Shown here piece after piece: positions 55,846 to 64,000 of a stretch of 64,000 nucleotides of DNA (position 1 is the first letter of the stretch; the number at the start of each line of letters is the position of its first letter). This stretch comes from an uncultured SAR86 cluster bacterium (GTDB lineage Bacteria; Pseudomonadota; Gammaproteobacteria; Magnimaribacterales; AG-339-G14). The translations under genes were made by a program, and so were the position numbers. Below the pieces are notes generated by a model. It worked only from the letters and a program-made list of their open reading frames with translations. It was not told where the DNA came from and did no database searches. The DNA lies in NCBI GenBank assembly GCA_902625415.1, contig CACOBG010000003.1, forward strand, positions 1 through 64,000, written 5' to 3'.

Positions 55846-58230
55846 TTAATGGGTTTCAAGCTTATCTTTTCTAGATTTTCTTCTTCTTGTAGATTTAGAA
55901 GAATTCTCGCCTTTTTCTTCCCAAATTTTTGGTTTTTCCGTCAAAACCAGATCAAAAACTTCGTCAATCCATTTGACAGGTCGGATTTCTAACTTAGTTT
56001 TTATTTTTTCAGGGATTTCTCTTAAATCTCCAACATTTCCTTCAGGAATCAATACTGTCTTAATACCGCCCCTTTTGGCAGCTAGTAACTTCTCCTTCAA
56101 GCCTCCGATTTTTAAAACCTCACCACGCAAGGTAATTTCTCCTGTCATAGCTACGTCAGCCCTGACAGGAATTTCAGACAAGACCGAGGCTACTGCAGTG
56201 CACATGCCTATACCCGCACTTGGACCATCTTTTGGAGTTGCTCCTTCAGGTACGTGAATGTGGAGATCGTTTAACTCATGAAAATCAGGATTTATTCCTA
56301 AGGTTTCAGCTCTAGCTCTTATAACTGAAATTGCAGCTTGAATAGATTCCTGCATCACATCCCCAAGTTTTCCAGTTTTTATGATTTTACCTTTACCTTT
56401 GAATGCTGAAGCTTCAATCGTTAAGAGTTCTCCACCTACTTGGGTCCATGCCAATCCAGTTACCTGACCGATTCGGTCTTTATCTTTGGCTTCACCATAA
56501 TCAAACTTTTTAACTCCCAAGATATCTTCAAGGATTTTTGGAGTAACCTTAATTAATTTTTTTTCTTTAAGATCAGCAATCTTTTTAATTGTTTTTCTGC
56601 AGATTTTTGCGATCTCTCTTTCTAATGATCTTACTCCAGCTTCTCGAGTGTAATATCGGATAACATCCAATATGGAGTTATCTGAAATATTAATTTCAGA
56701 TTCATCTAATCCGTTATTCTTGAGTTGTTTTTTAACAAGATAATCTTTAGCAATGCTTAGTTTTTCATCTTCTGTATAACCAGGAAGTCTGATGATCTCC
56801 ATTCTGTCTAATAAAGGAGCGGGAATATCTAAGGAGTTTGCAGTACATACAAACATGACATCAGATAAGTCGTAATCAACTTCAAGGTAATGGTCATTAA
56901 AAGTATGATTTTGTTCAGGGTCTAAAACTTCAAGTAGTGCTGAAGAGGGATCTCCTCTGTAGTCCATTCCCATCTTATCTATTTCGTCGAGGAGGAATAA
57001 AGGATTTTTAACACCTACTTTAGACATTTTCTGAAGAATTTTTCCCGGCATAGAACCGATATAGGTTCTTCTATGTCCTCTTATCTCAGCTTCATCTCTG
57101 ACACCACCTAAGGCGACTCTTGTGAATTTTCTTCCCGTTGCTCTTGCAATGGACTCCCCTAAAGAAGTTTTTCCTACTCCGGGAGGTCCAACAAGACATA
57201 AAACAGGCCCTTTAAGTTTTGAAACTCTTTTTTGAACTGCAAGGTACTCCAGTATTCTTTCTTTGACTTCTTCAAGCCCATGGTGGTCTGTTTCCAAAAC
57301 CTTACTGGCGTTTTCAATATTTTTTTGAATTTTAGATTTCTTTTTCCAAGGAATACTTGTCATCCAGTCAATATATCCTCTCACTACGGAAGCCTCGGCT
57401 GACATAGGAGGCATAAGCTTGAATTTATTCAATTCTGTATTAACTTTTTCTTTAGCTTCTTCAGGCATTCCAGAGTCCTTTATTTTCTTTTCTAGAATCT
57501 CTACCTCATCATCGAGGTCATCGCCTTCACCCATTTCTTTTTTGAGAGCCTTCATTTGTTCGCTCAAGTAATACTCTTTTTGGCTCTTTTCCATTTGTTT
57601 TTTGACTCTGTTACGAATCTTTTTTTCCATTTGCGTAAGATCAAGCTGAGTTTCCAGAAGATTAACTAAATTTTTGGCTCTTTCCTCTAAGTCAAGTTCC
57701 TCGAGTAATATCTGTCTATCTGCTATGGAGATAGATAAATGACCTACTAAGGTATCAATTAATTTTTCTAACCTTTCAACCGATCTAACTTGATTGGCAA
57801 TTTCAGGTCTGATTTTTTGAGATGTTTTTGAAAGTTCTCTAAATTGAGACTGCAAAGTATTGACATAGCTTTTCTTGAGATCGTCTTCCATTTCAGAGTC
57901 TTCAAGAATATCAACCTCGGCTTCCAAAATATCTTTCCCGGCAACCAAGTTTTGCAGTCTTGCCCTTTTTATTCCCTCAACCAAAACTTTGTAAGTTCCA
58001 TCAGGAAGTTTTATAAGCTGCAATATTGTTGAAACCGTCCCAATTTCGTATAAATCCTTTTGACCAGGGTTCTCCGTATTTGCTTCCCTTTGAGCGACCA
58101 GCATAACGGATTTGTCATCCGACATAGCCTTTTGCAGAGAGTTAATTGATGACTCTCTACCTACAAATAAAGGTGTTACTACACCAGGAAAAATTACTAC
58201 GTCTCTAAGGGGGACTAATGGAATATTCAT
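55846..58230 (-). CDS. lon: ATP-dependent protease Lon
   Basis: A 794-residue Lon protease. The N-terminal substrate-recognition domain covers about 1-200, the AAA+ domain has Walker [10 protein letters not shown] near 350 and Walker [10 protein letters not shown] near 415, and the peptidase domain carries the catalytic Ser in PKDGPSAG near 678 and the Lys in [13 protein letters not shown] near 720. It degrades misfolded and regulatory proteins. It follows clpX with 46 bases between them and ends with a basic tail. Confidence 0.97.
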   Translation of the reverse strand: MNIPLVPLRDVVIFPGVVTPLFVGRESSINSLQKAMSDDKSVMLVAQREANTENPGQKDLYEIGTVSTILQLIKLPDGTYKVLVEGIKRARLQNLVAGKDILEAEVDILEDSEMEDDLKKSYVNTLQSQFRELSKTSQKIRPEIANQVRSVERLEKLIDTLVGHLSISIADRQILLEELDLEERAKNLVNLLETQLDLTQMEKKIRNRVKKQMEKSQKEYYLSEQMKALKKEMGEGDDLDDEVEILEKKIKDSGMPEEAKEKVNTELNKFKLMPPMSAEASVVRGYIDWMTSIPWKKKSKIQKNIENASKVLETDHHGLEEVKERILEYLAVQKRVSKLKGPVLCLVGPPGVGKTSLGESIARATGRKFTRVALGGVRDEAEIRGHRRTYIGSMPGKILQKMSKVGVKNPLFLLDEIDKMGMDYRGDPSSALLEVLDPEQNHTFNDHYLEVDYDLSDVMFVCTANSLDIPAPLLDRMEIIRLPGYTEDEKLSIAKDYLVKKQLKNNGLDESEINISDNSILDVIRYYTREAGVRSLEREIAKICRKTIKKIADLKEKKLIKVTPKILEDILGVKKFDYGEAKDKDRIGQVTGLAWTQVGGELLTIEASAFKGKGKIIKTGKLGDVMQESIQAAISVIRARAETLGINPDFHELNDLHIHVPEGATPKDGPSAGIGMCTAVASVLSEIPVRADVAMTGEITLRGEVLKIGGLKEKLLAAKRGGIKTVLIPEGNVGDLREIPEKIKTKLEIRPVKWIDEVFDLVLTEKPKIWEEKGENSSKSTRRRKSRKDKLETH

Positions 58231-58248
58231 AATGACCTCTTACTTTAT

Positions 58249-58276
58249 ATATAGGGTCTGAAGAAAAAAAAACAAG
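58249..58276 (-). promoter_or_regulatory. Possible heat-shock (sigma-32-like) promoter of lon
   Basis: On the minus strand CTTGTTT at 58270-58276 and CCCTATAT at 58249-58256 are 13 bases apart. They resemble the sigma-32 consensus CTTGAAA and CCCCATnT (4 of 7 and 7 of 8). The -10 element lies about 19 bases before the lon ATG. lon is heat-shock regulated in E. coli, which supports the reading. The -35 match is weak and overlaps a homopolymer. Confidence 0.3.
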
Positions 58277-59539
58277 TTATTGTAATTTTTTTGAATCTAG
58301 GTCAGTTTCATAAACCAATAAAGGTTTTGAGTCACCTTTGATACAAGAAGCATCCAATACAACTTTCTCAAGATTTTCTACAGACGGAACTTCGTACATA
58401 GTATCTAAAAGAGATTTCTCTAGAATAGATCTTAAGCCTCTAGCACCTGTTTTCATTTCTATTGCAAGTTTGGCTATTTCTAATAATGCATCATCTCTGA
58501 TATCGAGTTCTACTTCTTCCATATCAAAAAGTTTTTTGAATTGTTTTGTTAAAGAATTTTTTGGCTCCGTAAGGATTGTTACTAAGGCGTCTTCATCGAG
58601 TTCATCTAAAGTAGCCATTACTGGCAACCTACCTACAAACTCGGGAATAAGGCCATATTTAATCAAATCTTCGGGTTGAGAATTTTTAATTACTATAGAA
58701 TCAAAACCTTGAGTTTTTTTCTTAACAGATGCTTCAAATCCCATACCTCTTTCTTCAGATCTAGCTTTAATTATTTCCTCGAGTCCAGAAAAAGCTCCGC
58801 CACAAATAAATAAAATATTTGATGTATCGACTTGTAAAAATTCTTGTTGCGGATGTTTTCTTCCCCCTTGGGGTGGCACCGATGCAGTTGTTCCTTCTAC
58901 AAGTTTAAGTAATGCTTGTTGTACTCCTTCGCCGGAAACATCTCGAGTTATTGACGGATTGTCTGATTTTCTTGCGATTTTGTCGATTTCATCAATGTAA
59001 ACAATTCCAACCTGTGCTTTTTCAACATCGTAGTCACATTTTTGAAGAAGTTTTTGAATTATATTTTCAACATCTTCACCAACATATCCTGCTTCTGTAA
59101 GTGTCGTTGCATCTGCAATAGTAAAAGGGACATCTAAGAGTCTTGCCAAAGTCTGTGCTAATAAAGTTTTACCACTACCCGTAGGTCCTAATAGAAGAAT
59201 ATTACTTTTTCCTAACTCGACATCTTCACTGGAAGATTGAGAACTCTTTAATTTTTTATAGTGGTTGTATACTGCAACTGCTAAAGTTTTTTTTGCAGAT
59301 TCTTGACCTATAACATAATCATCAAGAATTGCTTTGATTTCCTCTGGTACAGGTAATTTTTCTTCAGAAGATTCTTGGTTTGCTTCAGCTAAATCTTCTT
59401 TAATTATGTCATTACATAGAGATACGCATTCATCACAAATATAGACAGAAGGTCCAGCAATAAGCTTTTTAACCTCTGATTGATTCTTTCCGCAGAAAGA
59501 ACAAAATAATTTTTTATCTGTTTCTTGATTTTCAGACAT
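58277..59539 (-). CDS. clpX: ClpX ATPase subunit of ClpXP
   Basis: A 420-residue AAA+ unfoldase. The N-terminal zinc finger is built by CSFCGKN and CDECVSLC (about 13-41). Walker A GPTGSGKT is near 117-124, Walker [12 protein letters not shown] near 177-187, and the pore loop GYVGED near 151-156. It unfolds tagged proteins and feeds them to ClpP. It lies 2 bases after clpP, so both are cotranscribed. Confidence 0.97.
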   Translation of the reverse strand: MSENQETDKKLFCSFCGKNQSEVKKLIAGPSVYICDECVSLCNDIIKEDLAEANQESSEEKLPVPEEIKAILDDYVIGQESAKKTLAVAVYNHYKKLKSSQSSSEDVELGKSNILLLGPTGSGKTLLAQTLARLLDVPFTIADATTLTEAGYVGEDVENIIQKLLQKCDYDVEKAQVGIVYIDEIDKIARKSDNPSITRDVSGEGVQQALLKLVEGTTASVPPQGGRKHPQQEFLQVDTSNILFICGGAFSGLEEIIKARSEERGMGFEASVKKKTQGFDSIVIKNSQPEDLIKYGLIPEFVGRLPVMATLDELDEDALVTILTEPKNSLTKQFKKLFDMEEVELDIRDDALLEIAKLAIEMKTGARGLRSILEKSLLDTMYEVPSVENLEKVVLDASCIKGDSKPLLVYETDLDSKKLQ

Positions 59540-59541
59540 AC

Positions 59542-60144
59542 CTATTTATCTCTTTTATCAATAACTTTATCTATTAAACCATATTTTACAGCTTCATCGC
59601 CGCTCATAAAATTATCTCTTTCAGTATCTTGACTGACTTTGTCAATATCTTTTCCACTATGTTGAGACAGAATTTCATTCAATTTAGTTCTTATTTTTAG
59701 TATTTCTTGAGCATGAATTTCTATATCAGTTGCCTGCCCTTGAAATCCTCCCAAAGGTTGGTGAATCATAATTCTAGAATTGGGTAGAGCAAATCTTTTA
59801 CCTTTTGTACCACCTGTAAGTAAGATTGCTCCCATACTAGAAGCTTGGCCAATACACAGAGTGCTAATATCTGGCTTGATATAAGACATTGTGTCGTAAA
59901 TGGACATACCCGAAGTTACTGAGCCGCCGGGTGAATTTATATAAATATTAATATCTTTTTCAGGATTTTCAGCTTCCAGAAAAAGTAACTGTGCTACAAC
60001 CAAGTTTGCCATGTGGTCTTCAATAGGACCGGTGATAAAGATAACTCTTTCCTTGAGAAGTCTTGAATAAATATCAAAAGCTCTCTCTCCTCTTGGCGTT
60101 TGTTCCACAACCATTGGAACAAGTTGATTTTTAATATTAGTCAT
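59542..60144 (-). CDS. clpP: ATP-dependent Clp protease proteolytic subunit
   Basis: A 200-residue serine peptidase. The catalytic Ser is in GQASSMGA near 98-101, the His in MIHQPLGG near 122-129, and the Asp in ERDNFMS near 172. The N-terminal [20 protein letters not shown] matches the gammaproteobacterial form with its short propeptide. It forms the barrel that receives substrates from ClpX. tig lies 9 bases upstream. Confidence 0.97.
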   Translation of the reverse strand: MTNIKNQLVPMVVEQTPRGERAFDIYSRLLKERVIFITGPIEDHMANLVVAQLLFLEAENPEKDINIYINSPGGSVTSGMSIYDTMSYIKPDISTLCIGQASSMGAILLTGGTKGKRFALPNSRIMIHQPLGGFQGQATDIEIHAQEILKIRTKLNEILSQHSGKDIDKVSQDTERDNFMSGDEAVKYGLIDKVIDKRDK

Positions 60145-60153
60145 AATCTTAAT

Positions 60154-61446
60154 TTAACCCATAGAAACTACTTCTTCAAAACTTAAAGTCTCTTCTTCAA
60201 CTTTAGACTTCTCTTCTAAGAACTCTGCTACTTTATCCTCTAAAACAAGAGACTCAATATTTTTTAGCTGTTCTTCATTACCATATATCCAATTGACATA
60301 TTGCTCAGGATCTTTGAAAGATTTTGATTTATCTTCAATTTCTTTCTTTAAAGTATCGTTATCGACAGAGATATTATTTTCTTCAATTAATTTATTTATC
60401 AAAACTCCCAACCTGACTCTTTTGAGAGCATTTTCTTTAAAGTTATCTATAGGGAATTGATCTTCTTCTAATTTACCGATATCCAAGCCCATTTGCTGAG
60501 CAGTATTATTTCGTAAATTATTTGCCTCAGAAATTATCATGCTTTGAGGTATATCAATTTGATTTGAACTTTCAAAAGCATCAAATATTCTTTGTTTAGT
60601 TTTTGTTTTTAGATTTGTTTTTAGATCTGTCTGGAGTTGTTCTTCTATTTTTTTTTCAAATTCTTCTTTTGTTTTAACATCCATATTTATGGATTTAAAA
60701 AATTCCTCATCAAGATTAGGAAGTTTTACCTCCGAAACCTCTTTCATTTTTATCTTGAACATTACTTTTTGTCCTTTTAGATTTTCTGCTTGATAGTCTT
60801 CTGGAAAAGTCACTTCGATTTCTTTAGATTCTAATGCTTTCATTCCAATAATTTGTTCTTCAAATCCTGGAATCATGGTTTTTGATCCAAGTTCTAGAGA
60901 ATAATCTTGGGCTTCACCACCTTCAAATTTTTCACCATTTAAAAAACCTTCAAAATCAATTTTGACAAAATTGCCTTCCTTACTTTTTTCATCTATTGGC
61001 TCAGCTTTTCCATACCTCTTTAAAACCAAATCACTAGCTTTTTTAATATCTTTATCTGTAAGTTTTGATACTGGCTTTTTGAAAGAAAGCGAGCCCATTT
61101 TGGTCAGAGAAAACTCTGGATAAATTTCATATAAGACTTCAAATTTAATATCTTTTTTTATATCAAAAGATTCTGGAGCAAAACTAGGTTGGCCAACAAC
61201 AGGTATGTTTTCTTCAGAAATCTTTTTGTAAAAGATATCTCCCATTTTATCCATGATTAGTCGTTGTTTGATTTGGTCTCCATAGTATTTTTCAATTACG
61301 TCCAAGGGAGCTTTACCTTTTCTAAATCCCTTCAAGTCAGAGGAAGATTGTTGAGTCAGGAGTCTTTTTTTGAAATCACTTTCAAGATCTTTAGATGAAA
61401 TATTTAATTTAATTTTTTTCTCAAGATTGTTTTTTTTACTGAACAT
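60154..61446 (-). CDS. tig: Trigger factor
   Basis: A 430-residue ribosome-bound chaperone from the ATG at 61446. The ribosome-docking motif GFRKGKAP is near 43-50, the FKBP-type isomerase domain near 150-235 includes GDFVKIDFEGFLNGEKF and PGFEEQIIGM, and a helical C-terminal domain follows. The open frame continues upstream to 61542, but that extension is translation of the tRNA-His gene, not protein. A ribosome site AAGGA lies just before the chosen ATG. tRNA-His ends 17 bases upstream. Confidence 0.96.
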   Translation of the reverse strand: MFSKKNNLEKKIKLNISSKDLESDFKKRLLTQQSSSDLKGFRKGKAPLDVIEKYYGDQIKQRLIMDKMGDIFYKKISEENIPVVGQPSFAPESFDIKKDIKFEVLYEIYPEFSLTKMGSLSFKKPVSKLTDKDIKKASDLVLKRYGKAEPIDEKSKEGNFVKIDFEGFLNGEKFEGGEAQDYSLELGSKTMIPGFEEQIIGMKALESKEIEVTFPEDYQAENLKGQKVMFKIKMKEVSEVKLPNLDEEFFKSINMDVKTKEEFEKKIEEQLQTDLKTNLKTKTKQRIFDAFESSNQIDIPQSMIISEANNLRNNTAQQMGLDIGKLEEDQFPIDNFKENALKRVRLGVLINKLIEENNISVDNDTLKKEIEDKSKSFKDPEQYVNWIYGNEEQLKNIESLVLEDKVAEFLEEKSKVEEETLSFEEVVSMG

Positions 61447-61463
61447 AATATCCTTCTTTTTAT

Positions 61464-61540
61464 TGGGGTGGGCGATGGGGCTCGAACCCACGACAACCGG
61501 TACCACAAACCAGTGCTCTACCAACTGAGCTACGCCCACC
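61464..61540 (-). tRNA. tRNA-His (anticodon GTG), CCA encoded
   Basis: A 77-base cloverleaf including the extra 5' G (position -1) typical of tRNA-His, which here pairs with discriminator C. The acceptor is GTGGGCG/CGCCCAC, CCA is at 61464-61466, and the anticodon loop TTGTGGT gives GTG. It is flanked by tRNA-Arg 5 bases upstream and tig 17 bases downstream, as in the arg-his tRNA cluster of many gammaproteobacteria. Confidence 0.97.
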
Positions 61541-61545
61541 ATTAG

Positions 61546-61622
61546 TGGCCTCCCGGGCAGGATTCGAACCTGCGACCCTCTGCTTAGAAGGCAGATGCTC
61601 TATCCAGCTGAGCTACCGGGAG
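61546..61622 (-). tRNA. tRNA-Arg (anticodon TCT), CCA encoded
   Basis: A 77-base cloverleaf on the minus strand. The acceptor is CTCCCGG/CCGGGAG with discriminator G and CCA at 61546-61548; the anticodon loop CTTCTAA gives TCT, and the T arm has GGTTCGAATCC. It lies 5 bases before tRNA-His and about 40 bases after the SDR stop. Confidence 0.96.
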
Positions 61623-61662
61623 TGAATTTTTGCTATTGTATAAAATTACTTACGATTAGTCT

Positions 61663-62469
61663 TTACTTACCAAAATTGACTAATGAACCAAAGAGAAATC
61701 TTAAAATTTTATTTGGGATGAATTTAGATATAAATATCATCGTTTTGTTAAAACCTCCTCTGACAACATAAATTTCTTTTCCTTCTAAACAAGCATTTAC
61801 GCCCTGCTCTGCGACTTGTTTTGCAGACATCAAAAACAAGGAAGGAACGTCTGAATATTGCATATTAAATCCTGCTCTTGCGTTAAATCCTGTTTCTGTA
61901 AAACCGGGGCAAAGAGCACAAACATGCACATTGTATTTTTTGTAAGTACTATTTAGCGTGATAGTGAATTCATTAACAAAATTCTTTATATTTCCATAAA
62001 TCCCGATAGCTCCACTTCCGCTTGGAATTATTCCAGCAATTGAAGATACCTGAAGAATCTTTCCGGATTTTCTTTCTTTCATATCTTTGATAAAAAGACG
62101 CGTTAGTTTAACCAAAGAGTTCAATAAAACATTTAGAAAATCATCTAGTTTATCAAGATCATAAGAATCAAAGTCTTCAGTAAATCCATACCCAGCATTA
62201 TTTACTAAGAAATCAATTTTATAGTTGTTGTTTTGACAGAAATCATAAATTTCCTGAGGACTTTTAGTTTTAGCCAAATCTTTTACCAAAACTATTACTT
62301 TTGAGTTTGAATTAGACTCCACTTCTTCTTTAAGTTTTAATAATTTGTCTTCTCTCCTGGCTGTGATAATAATTTGCATATCAAATCTAGAAAGATATTT
62401 AACTATTTCAAACCCAATACCCGAAGAGGAACCGGTAACTAAGGCTGTTTTATTTTGTAAATAAATCAT
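61663..62469 (-). CDS. SDR-family oxidoreductase
   Basis: A 268-residue short-chain dehydrogenase from the ATG at 62469. The cofactor loop TGSSSGIG is at 12-19, NNAGYG at about 92-97, Ser near 142 (QVSSIAG) and the catalytic Tyr-Lys appear as YGNIK near 158-162, with the usual Y-x3-K spacing. A hydrophobic C-terminal segment could associate with membranes, as in the DltE/YqjQ-like group. Longer upstream frames run into the tRNA-Pro gene and are rejected. Substrate unknown. The gene is an insert between tRNA-Pro and tRNA-Arg. Confidence 0.85.
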   Translation of the reverse strand: MIYLQNKTALVTGSSSGIGFEIVKYLSRFDMQIIITARREDKLLKLKEEVESNSNSKVIVLVKDLAKTKSPQEIYDFCQNNNYKIDFLVNNAGYGFTEDFDSYDLDKLDDFLNVLLNSLVKLTRLFIKDMKERKSGKILQVSSIAGIIPSGSGAIGIYGNIKNFVNEFTITLNSTYKKYNVHVCALCPGFTETGFNARAGFNMQYSDVPSLFLMSAKQVAEQGVNACLEGKEIYVVRGGFNKTMIFISKFIPNKILRFLFGSLVNFGK

Positions 62470-62476
62470 TATTTGT

Positions 62477-62553
62477 TGGTCGGGGTGGAGGGATTTGAAC
62501 CCCCGACATCCTGCTCCCAAAGCAGGCGCGCTACCAGACTGCGCTACACCCCG
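62477..62553 (-). tRNA. tRNA-Pro (anticodon TGG), CCA encoded
   Basis: A 77-base cloverleaf on the minus strand. The acceptor is CGGGGTG/CACCCCG with discriminator A and CCA at 62477-62479; the anticodon loop TTTGGGA gives TGG, and the T arm has GGTTCAAATCC. It lies 7 bases before the SDR start and 39 bases from the divergent folD start. Confidence 0.97.
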
Positions 62554-62592
62554 TTAATTTTTAAATAAGGGGTGGTATCATAACAAATAACC

Positions 62593-63438
62593 ATGGCTAT
62601 AGTACTCGACGGAAAAAAATTATCCCTGAAATCAGAAAAAGATTTTTCCAAACGTGTCGAAAAAATTAAAGCTAAAAATCACCCTACTCCTATATTGGCA
62701 ACAATTTTGGTTGGCAACGATCCTGCTTCTGCAACCTATGTCAAAATGAAAGGTAATGCTTGTAAGAGAGTTGGAATGGACTCCTTGAAAGTTGAGCTTG
62801 ACGAAACCATAAATACTGCGGAATTAATCAACAAAATTGAAGAGCTAAATGCTAATGAAGACGTTCATGGAATTTTATTACAGCATCCAGTTCCAGAGCA
62901 TATCGACGAAAGATCTTGTTTTGATGCGATCGATATTAAAAAAGATGTTGACGGAGTAACTAGCCTAGGATTTGGAAGAATGAGTATGCAAGAGAAAGCA
63001 TATGGTTCTTGTACTCCCTATGGAATTATGCGTCTTTTGAAAGAATATAAAATCCCTCTCGAAGGAAAGTCAGCTGTTGTTGTTGGAAGAAGTCCAATAT
63101 TGGGAAAGCCTATGGCAATGATGTTATTAAATGAAAATGCAACAGTAACGATTTGTCATTCTAGAACAAAAAATTTACCAAAAATCATATCTACTGCAGA
63201 CATCATTGTTGGTGCAGTTGGTATCCCAAAATTTATTAAAAGTGATTGGATCAAAGACAATGCCGTTGTAGTAGATGCTGGATATCATCCTGAGAAATGT
63301 GGTGATATCGATCTTGAGGGCGTTATTTCAAGATCATCCGCTTACACTCCTGTTCCTGGAGGTGTTGGACCCATGACTATTAATACTTTAATTATGCAAA
63401 CTTTAGAAAGCTGCGAAGCTCATCTAGGTCTTGATTAA
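62593..63438 (+). CDS. folD: Methylenetetrahydrofolate dehydrogenase/cyclohydrolase
   Basis: A 281-residue bifunctional FolD. The folate site includes [13 protein letters not shown] near 49-61 (catalytic Lys in the VKMK segment), the segment [13 protein letters not shown] near 94 (with HGILLQHP), and the NADP loop [12 protein letters not shown] near 161-172, followed by [10 protein letters not shown] near 260. It interconverts methylene-, methenyl- and formyl-tetrahydrofolate. It is divergent from tRNA-Pro, as folD lies beside the tRNA-tig block in other gammaproteobacteria. Confidence 0.96.
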   Translation: MAIVLDGKKLSLKSEKDFSKRVEKIKAKNHPTPILATILVGNDPASATYVKMKGNACKRVGMDSLKVELDETINTAELINKIEELNANEDVHGILLQHPVPEHIDERSCFDAIDIKKDVDGVTSLGFGRMSMQEKAYGSCTPYGIMRLLKEYKIPLEGKSAVVVGRSPILGKPMAMMLLNENATVTICHSRTKNLPKIISTADIIVGAVGIPKFIKSDWIKDNAVVVDAGYHPEKCGDIDLEGVISRSSAYTPVPGGVGPMTINTLIMQTLESCEAHLGLD

Positions 63439-64000
63439 TTTTTCCAGTATTCGTCTTTAAGAAGTCTTTTATAAAGTTTCCCAGTTGGATGTCTAGGTAG
63501 CTCTTCTCTAAAATCTATAGATTTGGGACACTTCACATGAGATATATTTTCCCGACAATACGCCATCAGTTCGGCCTCAAGGTCTTCTCCGGCAAGATTC
63601 ATATCTTCAGGTTGAACTACAGCTTTTACCTCTTCACCCATTTCTTCATTGGGTACACCAAAAACAGCAACATCAGCTACTTTAGGATGCATGATTAATG
63701 CGTCTTCTGTCTCCTTTGGATAAATATTCACTCCACCAGAAATTATCATGAAAGCCTTTCTGTCTGTTAAGTATAGAAAACCATCTTCATCTAAATAGCC
63801 AATATCTCCAAGGGTTGTATAGCCTTGTTTTGAAGTAGCACCTTTAGTTTTTTCCTTGTCGTTGTGATATGAAAATCCGTTTGCAGTAGGTCCTTCAAAG
63901 TAAATTGTGCCCTCTTCCCCAACAGGTACCTCATTTTGATCATCATCTAAAATATGTATTGGGCCAAGTAAGGACTGACCAACTGTACCCTTATGGGAGA
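63435..64000 (-). CDS. Acyl-CoA synthetase (AMP-binding family), C-terminal part
   Basis: The minus-strand frame is open from the stop at 63435 to the window edge, giving 187 codons plus the stop codon; the start lies beyond 64000. The visible part covers the end of the AMP-binding domain, with [19 protein letters not shown] followed by [12 protein letters not shown], and the C-terminal lid, with the catalytic Lys in HPTGKLYKR. These are the hallmarks of fatty-acyl-CoA ligases of the FadD type. Met at 63749 is internal, not the start. The enzyme would activate a carboxylic acid to its CoA ester. Confidence 0.9.
   Translation of the reverse strand, partial: SHKGTVGQSLLGPIHILDDDQNEVPVGEEGTIYFEGPTANGFSYHNDKEKTKGATSKQGYTTLGDIGYLDEDGFLYLTDRKAFMIISGGVNIYPKETEDALIMHPKVADVAVFGVPNEEMGEEVKAVVQPEDMNLAGEDLEAELMAYCRENISHVKCPKSIDFREELPRHPTGKLYKRLLKDEYWKN

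Noticed and set aside
61447-61542. N-terminal extension of trigger factor by 32 codons
   Set aside because: The extension (MVGVAQLVEHW...) is the translated tRNA-His gene. The ATG at 61446 has a ribosome site and matches the family start.
62470-62520. N-terminal extension of the SDR gene from a TTG
   Set aside because: It lies within tRNA-Pro; the protein family begins at the ATG at 62469.
63435-63749. A complete 104-residue protein
   Set aside because: The frame stays open upstream to the window edge with acyl-CoA synthetase sequence, so this is the end of a larger gene.

Overview
The window looks like a stretch of chromosome from a streamlined, low-GC marine gammaproteobacterium, most like the SAR86 lineage. 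Three things point there. First, the order folD - tRNAs - tig - clpP - clpX - lon - hupB - ppiD - fabI - peptide ABC genes - mltD - gloB - rnhA - dnaQ is a classic gammaproteobacterial block; from memory it matches the folD-to-dnaQ region of Pseudomonas aeruginosa. Second, csrA is followed at once by tRNA-Arg(ACG), and yadG/yadH, tatD, bolA, trhO and psiE homologues are present. Third, the DNA is AT-rich (by eye about two thirds A+T), genes abut or overlap, and the accessory content (GPH-family MFS carriers, CaiB-type CoA-transferases, a P450, DUF3604, a TonB receptor) suits a marine heterotroph. The lineage is an inference; the class is well supported.

Layout. 1-4.3 kb: the end of a YegP-like protein, then a minus-strand operon P450 > DUF1295 reductase-like protein > SLC13 carrier. 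4.3-11.2 kb: tRNA-Arg and csrA (TTG start), an acyltransferase, tRNA-Ser, and a minus-strand run MoxR ATPase > VWA protein > yadG > yadH > SMP-30-like protein, preceded by a thioesterase-like gene. 11.2-22.7 kb: tatD, an alpha-methylacyl-CoA racemase, an MMPL/RND exporter, trhO, bolA, two GPH carriers flanking a DUF3604 protein, and a rhomboid protease. 22.8-30.2 kb: an SDR, an HD-domain protein of the MIOX/PhnZ type, a ferritin-like gene with a candidate Fur box, GST, MAPEG, PsiE, an unusual photolyase-like protein, an esterase, a phosphotransferase and an unknown membrane protein. 30.4-41.7 kb: an M28 peptidase, tRNA-Ala, a small secreted protein, a degenerate MBL-fold protein, an EstB-like hydrolase, a TauD-like dioxygenase, a Gfo/Idh/MocA-aldo/keto reductase fusion, a third GPH carrier, a second CoA-transferase and an alkylsulfatase-like MBL protein. 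41.7-64 kb: the conserved housekeeping block, ending in folD and a partial acyl-CoA synthetase.

How the genes fit together. The housekeeping block covers tRNA charging, replication proofreading, RNase H, methylglyoxal detoxification, protein folding and proteolysis, the nucleoid protein HU, fatty-acid synthesis and one-carbon metabolism. The accessory genes lean to lipid and xenobiotic breakdown: P450, CoA activation, CoA transfer, 2-methylacyl-CoA epimerisation, a MFE-2-like SDR, thioesterase, alkylsulfatase, GST/MAPEG and esterases. No CRISPR array, prophage, insertion sequence or restriction system was seen. All gaps between genes are under about 150 bases.

The best candidates for something new are the photolyase-like protein at 26636-27763, whose flavin domain comes first and is followed by a domain resembling the normally N-terminal antenna domain; the oxidoreductase fusion at 35928-37931; and the HD protein at 23717-24286.
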